Assembly: GCF_015500095.1 (NCBI RefSeq)
Contig: NZ_CP062983.1
Coordinates: 496,001 to 560,000, forward strand
Source of the DNA: Phototrophicus methaneseepsis
GTDB lineage: Bacteria > Chloroflexota > Anaerolineae > Aggregatilineales > Phototrophicaceae
Direction of reading: 5' to 3'
DNA length: 64,000 nucleotides
Positions 45,807 to 54,012 of this stretch are shown here, in pieces. Both the position numbers and the translations under genes were made by a program. The notes under the pieces are model-generated. The model saw nothing but the letters and a program-made list of their open reading frames with translations, did no database searches and was not told the DNA's origin. The first letter of the stretch is position 1. Every line of letters starts with the position of its first letter.

Positions 45807-46523
45807 CTAATCTTTGGCCTCTTTCTTGGAAGTGTATTGTTTTTCCCATACGTCCACCACAAAATCGCTGGCTGTGGCGATGTGTTCATCCATCAATTTG
45901 CCTGCCAGTTCCGTCTCGCCAGCGGCGATGGCATCAACAATCGGCTGATGGCTGCGCGCCATCTGGCTGACGTCTTTACGGCGCATATCGCGCAGGGCCA
46001 ATATCTGGCGAACGCGCTGCGAGATGTTGCTCCATGTGGCGATTAAGACGTTGTGGTCGCTTTCCTGGATGATCGTATCATGGAAGCGGTGATCTAGTTC
46101 ACTCACTTCTTCTGTACGGCCTGCGTCCGCCGCTTCAACCATATCTGAGCAAATCTGGTTGAGGATGTGGATAGACTGCGGGTCGCCACGTTCAATAATC
46201 TGGCTGATGGCGAACGACTCCAGCACGCTGCGCAGGCTGTAGACTTCTTCAATATCGCGCGCGAATAACTTGCGCACCGTCGTCTTGTGGTAAGGGATAA
46301 TTTCAATCAGGCCCTCTGTGTTGAGGATTTGCAGTGCCTCGCGCAGGGGGGCACGGCTGACGCCGAGTTGAGTCGCCAGGGTGGATTCTACAATCGGGTC
46401 ACCGGGCTTCAATTCAGCCTTGAGGATAGATGTTCTTAAAATATCAGCAATGCGTTCTCGTAAGGGTTTATTCTCTATTTGGTTGAGGATTGCCTCTTTG
46501 TTGGTCATGCTTGACAACTTCAT
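45807..46523 (-). CDS. GntR-family transcriptional regulator (FCD subfamily)
   Basis: 238 residues. N-terminal winged helix-turn-helix (about 18-82: LRERIADILRTSIL, LATQLGVSRAPLREALQIL, GLIEIIPYHKTTV) and C-terminal FCD ligand domain (about 90-225). The FCD metal-site residues are present: Asp/His in ELDHRFHDTI and His in RSHQPIVDAI and DEHI. Such regulators are repressors released by small organic acids or metals. A 15-bp palindrome lies just after its own -10 box (46550-46564) and an identical half-site set controls the transporter operon. Start ATG 46523; 46508 is also possible. Confidence 0.9.
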   Translation of the reverse strand: MKLSSMTNKEAILNQIENKPLRERIADILRTSILKAELKPGDPIVESTLATQLGVSRAPLREALQILNTEGLIEIIPYHKTTVRKLFARDIEEVYSLRSVLESFAISQIIERGDPQSIHILNQICSDMVEAADAGRTEEVSELDHRFHDTIIQESDHNVLIATWSNISQRVRQILALRDMRRKDVSQMARSHQPIVDAIAAGETELAGKLMDEHIATASDFVVDVWEKQYTSKKEAKD

Positions 46524-46549
46524 GCCACCATTCTATAATCCGGACAAAT

Positions 46550-46564
46550 TGTCGACAATCGACA
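46550..46564. promoter_or_regulatory. Candidate GntR operator in the regulator's own promoter
   Basis: Palindrome TGTCGA-CAA-TCGACA. It lies 13 nt after the -10 box of the GntR gene (minus strand) and also faces the divergent DHDPS-like operon 234 nt away. The same motif (centre TAA) occurs at 55749-55763 in the same position relative to another promoter. Confidence 0.75.
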
Positions 46565-46577
46565 GAAATATGACTTC

Positions 46578-46607
46578 ATTATATGTTTAATTCAGTCACA
46601 CTGTCAA
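46578..46607 (-). promoter_or_regulatory. Consensus promoter of the GntR gene
   Basis: TTGACA (complement of 46602-46607), 18-nt spacer, TATAAT (complement of 46578-46583). Expected transcription start near 46571, just before the operator. Confidence 0.75.
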
Positions 46608-46797
46608 GTTAATCGCGCGCTTGTTACAGATGATGCCCCATCAACGTGATTTTTATACCTGTGTGCAGGCGGCCAGTAAGCCAACCGCCCTGTTGTAAGG
46701 GCTGCGTGACCTGCACGGGAAGCGCTTTTTGGGCGCTGTGGGGCGTGTTCATAAGCACATTTAAACATTGTATCCTAAGAAACGGTCAGGCGATCAG

Positions 46798-47724
46798 ATG
46801 ACAACGATCTTTCAGGGCATTTTTAACATTTTAGCAACGCCATTTAATCATGAATTTCACCTTGATCTGGCGAGCTTACAGCGACTTGTGCGCTTCCAAC
46901 TGGATAAAGGCGCAGATGGTTTAACAATTTTGGGTGTGCTGGGCGAAGCCGCCAAACTCAGCGTTGAAGAACGCCAGCAAGTGATGACCACAGTCATGGA
47001 AACTGTCGATGGCGCGGTGCCCGTCGTCGTTGGCACCAGCCACGCAGAAACAGAAACGTGTATCGCGCTCAGCAAGGCCGCCTTTGACGCCGGGGCCGCC
47101 GGGGTTATGATCGCCCCGCCGCGTATGGAAAACCCCACGGACGAAGCCGTTCTGGCCCTTTATCAGCGCATTGGCACAGCAGTTCAGAACCCGATCGTCG
47201 TGCAGGACTTCCCACCTGTAAATGGCATCATCATGTCGCCGGAATTGTTGGGACGTATCGCGGATGAAGTCCCCCAGGCAAAGTGCCTCAAGCTGGAAGA
47301 TCCGCCCCTTATGCAAAAAATTGAGCTCATCTGCACCCAAACGGATAAATTCCAGATCTTCGGCGGGTTAGGGGGTATGTTCTTGTTGGAAGAATTGCGA
47401 CGGGGTGCCCATGGCACAATGACGGGCTTCGCCTTTACGGAAATCCTCGTCGCGGTATATGACGCCTTCCAGGCCGGGGATATGGCCCGTGCGGAACGTA
47501 TCTTCGACCATTATTTGCCGCTCATCCGCTACGAAAATCAGCCAGCTATTAACCTGACGATTCGTAAAGAGCTGCTGCGGCGGCGGGGTGCGATGGCGTA
47601 TGGGACGCCGCGCCAGCCATTTAACCCCATTGATGACGGTACCCTGGCAGAAATCGACTGGATTTTTGAGCGCGTCGGCATCACGGACCCGACCGAGAAG
47701 TTGACATTTGATGATCTTAGCTGA
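46798..47724 (+). CDS. Dihydrodipicolinate synthase/N-acetylneuraminate lyase family aldolase
   Basis: 308 residues from ATG 46798 (frame open from 46768). TIM-barrel class I aldolase: N-terminal FNILATPFNHEFHLDLASLQ, then GVLGEAAKLSVEER (in place of the usual GTTGE), and the Schiff-base Lys in AKCLKLEDPP. The Tyr of the usual YNxP motif is replaced: the strand reads VVQDFPPVNG. This suggests lysine-pyruvate chemistry with another proton-transfer residue, as in KDG or keto-acid aldolases rather than lysine biosynthesis. First gene of an operon with an SDR and an aminotransferase, divergent from the GntR gene. Confidence 0.85.
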   Translation: MTTIFQGIFNILATPFNHEFHLDLASLQRLVRFQLDKGADGLTILGVLGEAAKLSVEERQQVMTTVMETVDGAVPVVVGTSHAETETCIALSKAAFDAGAAGVMIAPPRMENPTDEAVLALYQRIGTAVQNPIVVQDFPPVNGIIMSPELLGRIADEVPQAKCLKLEDPPLMQKIELICTQTDKFQIFGGLGGMFLLEELRRGAHGTMTGFAFTEILVAVYDAFQAGDMARAERIFDHYLPLIRYENQPAINLTIRKELLRRRGAMAYGTPRQPFNPIDDGTLAEIDWIFERVGITDPTEKLTFDDLS

Positions 47725-47774
47725 TCATATGTTGAGCATCTCATACAGATTACACATTAGCAAAGGAACATCCC

Positions 47775-48557
47775 ATGGAACTGACTCTCCAGGATAAAGT
47801 CATGATGGTGGCCGCATCCAGCAAAGGGCTAGGCTATGGCATTGCCCAGGCGCTGGCGCAGGATAACGCGCGCGTCTCGATGTGCAGCCGCTCAGCGGAT
47901 GAAGTTGAAGCCGCCGCCAATACGCTCAGCAGCGCGACAGGTGCACAAACGCTAGCGACAGCATGTGATGTGACCCAACCAGACCAGATCAACGCCTGGG
48001 TGCAGGCTACAGTCGAAAAATGGGGCCATGTTGATGGTTTGCTGGTGAATGCAGGCGGCCCCCCAGCAGGGTACTTCAAAGAATTGAGCGATGACCAGTG
48101 GCAAGCCGCCTTTGAACTCACGCTCATGAGCAGCATCCGCCTGATCCGGGCTGTGCTGCCTCACATGCCATCTGGCTCCGCAATCCTGACGATCACCTCA
48201 TCATCGGTTAAAGAGCCAATTGAACGATTGGCGCTCTCTACTGTCATGCGCTCCGGCGTGGTCGGCCTCGTCAAGACGCTAGCAGATGAACTCTCAGAGG
48301 ATGGCATCCGCATTAATAACCTGATACCGGGCCGCATCGATACGGACCGTGTCGCCAAGCTGGACCAGGGCACCGCCAAACGGCTGGGCATCACCCCGGA
48401 AGAAGCACGCGCCCGGTCAGAAGAGAGTATTCCGCTCAAACGCATTGGCACCATAGAAGAGTTCGGCAAGGCAGGCGCTTTCCTGCTCTCGCCAGCAGCT
48501 TCTTATATTACTGGCACATCCCTTGTGGTTGATGGCGGCAAAATGCGCTCGATTTAG
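47775..48557 (+). CDS. Short-chain dehydrogenase/reductase
   Basis: 260 residues. Classical SDR elements with changes: nucleotide motif AASSKGLGYGIAQ (TGxxxGIG variant), NAGGPPAG in place of NNAG, Ser of ITSSSVKEP, and a C-terminal GAFLLSPAASYITGTSLVVDGG. The catalytic Tyr-xxx-Lys is not evident at its usual place: the helix reads LALSTVMRSGVVG, as in the atypical 3-oxoacyl-ACP-reductase-like SDRs annotated as FabG-like. AAAGGAAC precedes the ATG. It follows the aldolase by 50 bp. Confidence 0.82.
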   Translation: MELTLQDKVMMVAASSKGLGYGIAQALAQDNARVSMCSRSADEVEAAANTLSSATGAQTLATACDVTQPDQINAWVQATVEKWGHVDGLLVNAGGPPAGYFKELSDDQWQAAFELTLMSSIRLIRAVLPHMPSGSAILTITSSSVKEPIERLALSTVMRSGVVGLVKTLADELSEDGIRINNLIPGRIDTDRVAKLDQGTAKRLGITPEEARARSEESIPLKRIGTIEEFGKAGAFLLSPAASYITGTSLVVDGGKMRSI

Positions 48558-48591
48558 TCGTGTTTTGCGCGCCTCCCCATACAAGCGATAT

Positions 48592-48618
48592 CGGCCATAG
48601 GCGTTTTACCTATGGCCG
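48592..48618 (+). other. Intergenic hairpin between the SDR and aminotransferase genes
   Basis: Perfect 10-bp stem (48592-48601 with 48609-48618) and a seven-base loop, but no T run, so it is probably not a terminator; it may act in mRNA processing or stability. Confidence 0.45.
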
Positions 48619-48639
48619 CATCACCTCTCAGGAGAAAAC

Positions 48640-49821
48640 ATGGACGTTAATCAAACGCTGCTCAGCTTGACTGAGTCTTTTACAATTGCGTTTGCGGATC
48701 AGGTCCGTCGGTTACAGGCAGGGGGCATTCCCGTCATTGGCCTGCAAACTGGCGACCCCGACTTCGACACTCCAGCCCCTATTGTAAAGGCCATGATGGA
48801 AGCCGTACAACACGGCGAAACGCACTATAGCAACAGCCGTGGTCTGCCAGAACTCAGGCAAGCTGTCGCGGCTTATTTACAGCGACGCTACCAAATTGAG
48901 GCCGACCCCGTTAGCGAGATACTCATGACACACGGGGCTGTACACGCCTATCACACTGGCTTGCAAGCCGTGACCAACCCAGGCGATCACGTCCTCGTAC
49001 CGGACCCTTCCTGGCAGACACATGCCAATATGGTCCGTGCCCTGGGCTGCGAGCCTATCGGCGTTCCCGCCCGGCCAGAGAACAACTTTTTGCCCACCTT
49101 AGCAGATTGGGAGGCGGCGATTACGCCTCAAACGCGCGTGATGGTCATCAACTTCCCGGCGAACCCGACGGGTATCATCGCCCCGCGTGATTATCTGATG
49201 CAGCTTAATGACTTCGCCGCTGCACATCATCTGTACGTCATCAGCGATGAAGTCTATGAACGGCTGGTCTATGAAGGCGCACAGCACACGAGCTTCGCCT
49301 CATTACCGGGCGCGCGCGAGCGCACCTTATTGGTTAACAGTTTTTCCAAGACCTATGCTATGACGGGCTGGCGTATCGGTTATCTGGTCGCCCCTGCCGC
49401 CATCATCAATGAAGCGCTCAAAGCCAGCCAGTATTCCATTACCAACGTGGCCGCCTTTATCCAGCGGGGCGCAATCGCCGCCCTGACGGACCCCGCCGTA
49501 GAAGAGACTGTTCAGGCGATGGTGGCACGTTATGCCAGCCGCCGACAAATTGTGCTGGATATTCATGATCAGCATAACGACACGCCCATCAAGCTGGTAC
49601 GCCCCCAGGGGGCCTTCTATTTCTTCATTGATGTGCGTGAATTGGGCCTGGCAGATACCGTTATTTCTTCGCGGTTACTGGACGAAGCCCACACAGCCCT
49701 GGTACCGGGTTCCGTCTATGGTGAGAATGGCAGCGGCTTCCTGCGTATGACTATTGCCGCCTCCGATGAGGATGTCGCGGAAGGGTACACGCGCCTGTTG
49801 AATTGGGTCGCGGAGTTGTAA
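48640..49821 (+). CDS. Pyridoxal-phosphate aminotransferase, class I/II
   Basis: 393 residues. Fold-type I aminotransferase: LQTGDPDFDTPAPI, the Asn-Pro-Thr-Gly of INFPANPTGI, Asp-Tyr of VISDEVYERLVYEG and the PLP Lys in NSFSKTYAMTGWRIGYL. The final Arg in GFLRMTIA binds the substrate carboxylate. AGGAG precedes the ATG. In this operon it would interconvert an amino acid and its keto acid, feeding or accepting from the aldolase. Closest in style to aspartate/aromatic aminotransferases; substrate unknown. Confidence 0.9.
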   Translation: MDVNQTLLSLTESFTIAFADQVRRLQAGGIPVIGLQTGDPDFDTPAPIVKAMMEAVQHGETHYSNSRGLPELRQAVAAYLQRRYQIEADPVSEILMTHGAVHAYHTGLQAVTNPGDHVLVPDPSWQTHANMVRALGCEPIGVPARPENNFLPTLADWEAAITPQTRVMVINFPANPTGIIAPRDYLMQLNDFAAAHHLYVISDEVYERLVYEGAQHTSFASLPGARERTLLVNSFSKTYAMTGWRIGYLVAPAAIINEALKASQYSITNVAAFIQRGAIAALTDPAVEETVQAMVARYASRRQIVLDIHDQHNDTPIKLVRPQGAFYFFIDVRELGLADTVISSRLLDEAHTALVPGSVYGENGSGFLRMTIAASDEDVAEGYTRLLNWVAEL

Positions 49822-49848
49822 CAACACCTGGCAAGCAATAAGACAAGC

Positions 49849-49875
49849 AAAAAGCCCCTCATGGTGAGGGGCTTT
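49849..49875. terminator. Shared terminator of two convergent operons
   Basis: Perfect 10-bp stem (49851-49860 with 49866-49875), five-base loop; five A on the left serve the minus-strand operon as T5. Confidence 0.8.
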
Positions 49876-49903
49876 AAAAGAATCGGCATAAGATGCTGTG
49901 CGC

Positions 49904-50935
49904 CTAATACAGCTTCTCTGTATCCAGCACGTTGAGCATCGGCTCACCAGCCAGGTAACGTTGAAGATTATCGCAGAATAGGGCCACGATCTTCTGATTT
50001 TCCGTATCGGCTGTGCTGGCAGAATGCGGGCTGATAATCACGTTGGGCATATCCCATAATGGACTTTCAGCGGGCAGTGGCTCCTCAGCGAAGACATCCA
50101 GCCCCGCGCCACGCAGCTTGCCGGATTGCAACACCTCAATCAGGGCAGGCTCATCGACAACAGCACCACGTGCGATATTCACAAGCACAGCGCCCTCTGG
50201 CAGCAACGCCAGTTCCTCAGCGCCGATCATACCTTCTGTCTCTGGCGTGTGCGGTGTCGCCAATACCAGGTAATCGGCCTGTTTGATAACGTCATGTAAG
50301 CCATCATGACCATAAAGCTCATCCACATAGGGCACCTTCTGCGATGGGTCGCGCCGATTGCCGATCACGCGCATCTCAAAAGCGCTCGCCAACCGGGCGA
50401 CTTCTTCGCCAATGCTGCCCAAGCCGATGACACCTAGCGTCTTACCCGCCAGTTCTGTTGCACTATAGCGCGCCCAATGATGAGCAGCCTTTTCACTCTG
50501 GAGGTAGGTATACTCTTTGGCAAACATGAGCATCGTCATTAAGGCGAACTCTGCCAGGGGCCGCGCATGAACGCCGCTGGCCGTGGTGAAAATCCAGTCT
50601 GTGCGCGTATCATAGTGCCGCCGCTTGACGAACTGACCAATCCCCGCGCTGGTCGCCTGTACCCACTTGAGGTTGGTGGCTAGCTCTGGCAAGTCTTCCA
50701 GGTTGCCATAATCAAAATCAAAGAGGATGTCCGCCTGTGCCAGGAGGCCGCGCCATTCTGCCTCTTGCGCTTCGTCGCGTTCCGGGCGAGATGTGTGGTC
50801 ATTTTTGTAGCGCGGCTGGCCCAACAGGTCTGGACGATAGATCACGTTCGCCTGGGGCACCTGCTGCTGGATCTGCGCAATGTATTCTGGCTCTAGGTAG
50901 CTTGCAATGAGTATGGTCGGGGCTGCCTGGGTCAT
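49904..50935 (-). CDS. D-2-hydroxyacid dehydrogenase
   Basis: 343 residues. The NAD site is LGVIGLGSIGEEVARLA with the following acidic/basic loop (GNRRDP, suggesting NADP is possible), and the catalytic triad is placed as Arg in NIARGAVVDEPAL, Glu in VFAEEPLPAESPL and His in ISPHSASTA. These enzymes reduce 2-keto acids to D-2-hydroxy acids. Its ATG directly abuts the TAA of the M42 peptidase gene (no gap), the last gene of the transporter operon. The keto acid might come from the aminotransferase. Confidence 0.9.
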   Translation of the reverse strand: MTQAAPTILIASYLEPEYIAQIQQQVPQANVIYRPDLLGQPRYKNDHTSRPERDEAQEAEWRGLLAQADILFDFDYGNLEDLPELATNLKWVQATSAGIGQFVKRRHYDTRTDWIFTTASGVHARPLAEFALMTMLMFAKEYTYLQSEKAAHHWARYSATELAGKTLGVIGLGSIGEEVARLASAFEMRVIGNRRDPSQKVPYVDELYGHDGLHDVIKQADYLVLATPHTPETEGMIGAEELALLPEGAVLVNIARGAVVDEPALIEVLQSGKLRGAGLDVFAEEPLPAESPLWDMPNVIISPHSASTADTENQKIVALFCDNLQRYLAGEPMLNVLDTEKLY

Positions 50936-51991
50936 TTATTCCGCTTCCATAGGACGATAAAGGACTTCTAACAAGAGATCGACAGTGGCGTCGAGGTCAT
51001 CCGCGTGAACAGTCTCGAATGGGCTGTGCGTGTAGCGCGATGCCACTGTGATCGCGGCAGCGGCCACACCCTCGCGCAGCAGTGCGCCGGAATCCGTCCC
51101 ATAGACGGTATAAGACGCGTACTGCAAGGGGATATTCGCTGCCGCTGCGGCATCTTCTATGTGATGGCCGAGCAGCACATCATAGCTGTACAGGTCTTTC
51201 TGGATCAAGATTGGCCCTTTGCCCAACACGGTCGAAACATCACGGGGGTCAACGCCGGGGATGTCGCCGGAAAGGCCCGTATCCAGCGCAATCGCGTAGG
51301 TACACTGCACTTCACGGTTGATAGACTGCGCACCGTACAGGCCGCTCTCCTCCTGGATGGTCGAACCCAGATACAGGTCGAAGGCCAGTTTCTCAGGTTC
51401 CAGGCGCTGTAACAGGGCTTCCATCAAAGCCAGAGAAACGCGGTTATCCATGGCCTTGCCGCTGTAATACTTGCCATGCTGGCGCGTCGGCACATCCCAG
51501 ACAATGCGATCACCCACCTTGATGCCCGCTTCTTCCACCGCTTCACGAGAGGGCAGGAACACATCAATGAACATGTCGTTCCAGTCGAGTTCGGTCTTCT
51601 GGCGCTGTTGGGGCGTCAGAATGTGCCCCGTCTGGGTGGCAAAGACACCAGAAAGCACATTATCGCGCCCAATGATAAGTGCCTGCTGGCCGAGCGGTGT
51701 AAAGTATGAGCCGCGTAGATCGGGCTTGCCATTGGGGTTGCGCTGGCCGGAGTTGAAGAAAATGAATCCTTCCGGCGAGATGTACTTCACCGCAAAGCCA
51801 ATTTCATCGCCATGGCCGACGAGCATCAGCTTGGGGCCTTGCCCACCCACATGGGCGACATAATTCCCCACAGGCGTGATCTTGCCTTCCTGGACGTAGG
51901 GCCGCCAATTTTCTTCAATGAGTTTGTGTACCCGGCGTTCCTGGCCACCAGGGGCCGCGACTTCACAGTACTGTTTGAGTATCTCGAACAT
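50936..51991 (-). CDS. M42-family metal-dependent aminopeptidase
   Basis: 351 residues. Cocatalytic metal site residues: His and Asp in VGHGDEIGF, Glu pair in QEESGLYGAQ, Asp in ALDTGLSGD, and His of SRYTHSPFETV near the C-terminus. The GKAMDNRVSLALM segment is the usual M42 Asp ligand. The family removes N-terminal residues from peptides as large oligomers, or acts as a glutamyl aminopeptidase or cellulase-like enzyme. In this operon, behind peptide-type permeases, it would process imported peptides. GAAGAAGCGAAGA precedes the ATG. Confidence 0.9.
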   Translation of the reverse strand: MFEILKQYCEVAAPGGQERRVHKLIEENWRPYVQEGKITPVGNYVAHVGGQGPKLMLVGHGDEIGFAVKYISPEGFIFFNSGQRNPNGKPDLRGSYFTPLGQQALIIGRDNVLSGVFATQTGHILTPQQRQKTELDWNDMFIDVFLPSREAVEEAGIKVGDRIVWDVPTRQHGKYYSGKAMDNRVSLALMEALLQRLEPEKLAFDLYLGSTIQEESGLYGAQSINREVQCTYAIALDTGLSGDIPGVDPRDVSTVLGKGPILIQKDLYSYDVLLGHHIEDAAAAANIPLQYASYTVYGTDSGALLREGVAAAAITVASRYTHSPFETVHADDLDATVDLLLEVLYRPMEAE

Positions 51992-52052
51992 TTTCTTCGC
52001 TTCTTCAATTCGCTTCTATAGTCGGTTTGGTGATCGATTCAGTGATTCGTCG

Positions 52053-52937
52053 TTACTTCTTCAAACGGGGATCGAGCGCATCACGCAGGCCATCACCCAG
52101 GAGGTTGATCGACAGCACAGTGACCATAATCGCCAGCCCTGGGAACGTCGTAATCCAGGCAGCAGCCCGCAAATAAACGCGCCCTTCACTGAGCATAATG
52201 CCCCATTCTGGCGTCGGCGGTTGGGCACCTAACCCCAGGAAGCTGAGCGCAGCCCCGGAGATAATCGCCCCGGCAACGCCGTTCGTCGCCACAACGATGA
52301 TGGGCGTGATGACGTTGGGCAGCACATGGCGGAACATGATGCGTCCGTTATTCGCCCCAAGCGCCCGCGCAGCCACGATAAAATCCGATTGTTTGACGCT
52401 GAGGGTGGTCCCGCGCACAATGCGCGTAAAGACAGGTATCGTCGATATACCAACGGCAATCATCACATTCGGCAGGCTCTTGCCCAGCACAGCCACAATC
52501 GCCAGCGCCAGCAAAATCCCTGGGAACGCCAGCATGACATCCATCAGGCGCATAATGATAAGATCAACAATGCCACCATAATAGCCTGCCAGGATGCCGA
52601 GCGTTGTGCCGATCGTACAGGCAATCGCCACGGAAATCAGGCCGACCTGCAAAGAAAGGCGGCCCCCATACAGCACACGTGTAAAGACATCGCGGCCAAA
52701 ATCATCTGTACCAAAGAGATGCTCGGCAGAAGGTGGCTGTAAGCGCGCACGTGGATTCAGTTCAATGGGATCATAGGTCGAAATGACAGGCGCCAGCGTT
52801 GTCAGCAAGATCATCAGCAGCAAAATAACGCCACCAATGACCACATTGCGGCTGTTAAGTAGACGGCGCACAAAAGACTCAAAGCGGCCACGCCGCGTTG
52901 ACTGGCGATCAATTTCTATGGCAGATACGTTAGTCAT
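52053..52937 (-). CDS. Peptide-type ABC transporter permease (DppC/OppC family)
   Basis: 294 residues from ATG 52937, whose first eight bases overlap the end of the upstream permease gene. An N-terminal OppC_N segment (VIGGVILLLMILLTTLAPVI), then the HEHLFGTDDFGRDVFTRVLYGGR block of DppC proteins, five helices, and the EAA loop AARALGANNGRIMFRHVLPNVI that contacts the ATPase. Inner-membrane subunit of the importer with its partner permease and the solute-binding protein. Confidence 0.92.
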   Translation of the reverse strand: MTNVSAIEIDRQSTRRGRFESFVRRLLNSRNVVIGGVILLLMILLTTLAPVISTYDPIELNPRARLQPPSAEHLFGTDDFGRDVFTRVLYGGRLSLQVGLISVAIACTIGTTLGILAGYYGGIVDLIIMRLMDVMLAFPGILLALAIVAVLGKSLPNVMIAVGISTIPVFTRIVRGTTLSVKQSDFIVAARALGANNGRIMFRHVLPNVITPIIVVATNGVAGAIISGAALSFLGLGAQPPTPEWGIMLSEGRVYLRAAAWITTFPGLAIMVTVLSINLLGDGLRDALDPRLKK

Positions 52938-53853
52938 AGCGGATTCGTGGGTCGACGTAGACATAGATCACGTCAATCATTATGTTGATCAGGATATAAG
53001 CGCAGGCGATGAACAGGGTCGTACCCTGGACCATTGTGAAGTCTTTGTTGAGGACCGCCGTTACATACATACGGCCAATGCCTAACCGGGCGAAGATCGT
53101 CTCCGTTAAGACGGCACCGCCCAGCAATTCGCCAAATGTCAGGCCGAGGATCGTCACCACAGGGATGAGTGCATTCCGCAGCGCATGGCCGAAGATCACC
53201 TTATAGCGCTGCAGTCCCTTCGCACGAGCAGTGAGCATATAATCCTGGCTGAGCACTTCTAACATGCTGGAACGCACAAGACGAGCCAGTGACCCGGACG
53301 ATAAAAAGCCCAGCGCCATCGCAGGCATCACGAGGCGATCCAGGCTGCCCTGCCCAATAGGCGGGAACCATTGTAATTCGACGCTGAAAAGCACGATCAG
53401 CAGCAGAGAAGACCAGTATACCGGCATCGAAATGCCGACAAGTGCCAAGGCCATCGCGGCGGTATCAATGAAGGAGTTGTGGTTCAGCGCTGCGATGATG
53501 CCAAGCCCAATACCTAGCACTGTACTGATGAGCATGGCAGCCAGCGTTAATTCCAGCGTACTGGGTAAGCGCAGCAAGATTTCATCCAGGACAGGCCGCC
53601 CATTATTGAGCGAATTCCCCAGGTCCCCCTGCACTGCATGCCACATATAATCCAGGTACTGTACATATAATGGGCGGTTCAACCCCATCTGCTCACGAAT
53701 GACTTCGAGCTGTTCCGGCGTCGATTGACGGTCGCCGATGAAAATCTCGGCGGGGTCCCCCGGCGTCAGATGGAGCATCAGGAAAACCACAATACTGACC
53801 AGCAGGATTGTGGGGATCGCTTGTAAGAGACGATTAACGAGGAAGCGTATCAT
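52930..53853 (-). CDS. Peptide-type ABC transporter permease (DppB/OppB family)
   Basis: 307 residues: MIRFLVNRLLQAIPTILLV signature N-terminus, LTPGDPAEIFIG, six helices and the EAA loop ARAKGLQRYKVIFGHALRNALIPVVT. It forms the permease pair with the following gene, and both translate in an eight-base overlap. The operon order is solute-binding protein, DppB, DppC, M42 peptidase, D-hydroxyacid dehydrogenase. No ATPase gene (DppD/DppF) is near. Confidence 0.92.
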   Translation of the reverse strand: MIRFLVNRLLQAIPTILLVSIVVFLMLHLTPGDPAEIFIGDRQSTPEQLEVIREQMGLNRPLYVQYLDYMWHAVQGDLGNSLNNGRPVLDEILLRLPSTLELTLAAMLISTVLGIGLGIIAALNHNSFIDTAAMALALVGISMPVYWSSLLLIVLFSVELQWFPPIGQGSLDRLVMPAMALGFLSSGSLARLVRSSMLEVLSQDYMLTARAKGLQRYKVIFGHALRNALIPVVTILGLTFGELLGGAVLTETIFARLGIGRMYVTAVLNKDFTMVQGTTLFIACAYILINIMIDVIYVYVDPRIRYD

Positions 53854-54012
53854 AGGAGCCTACGGTGCCTAACAGTTGCGCACAGTGTAACATCATTGTC
53901 TCCGTTTGGCGGGTTTGGGGCGATAACCAACAGGGTACCTTGCGGACTGTGATGGTTGGAAATCGCCCCAGGTTGCAATGTTTACTGCTAACGGGCCTTG
54001 CCTGAGCGTCTG

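Noticed and set aside
45756-46046. 96-codon plus-strand frame
   Set aside because: It is antisense to the GntR gene and lacks a ribosome site.
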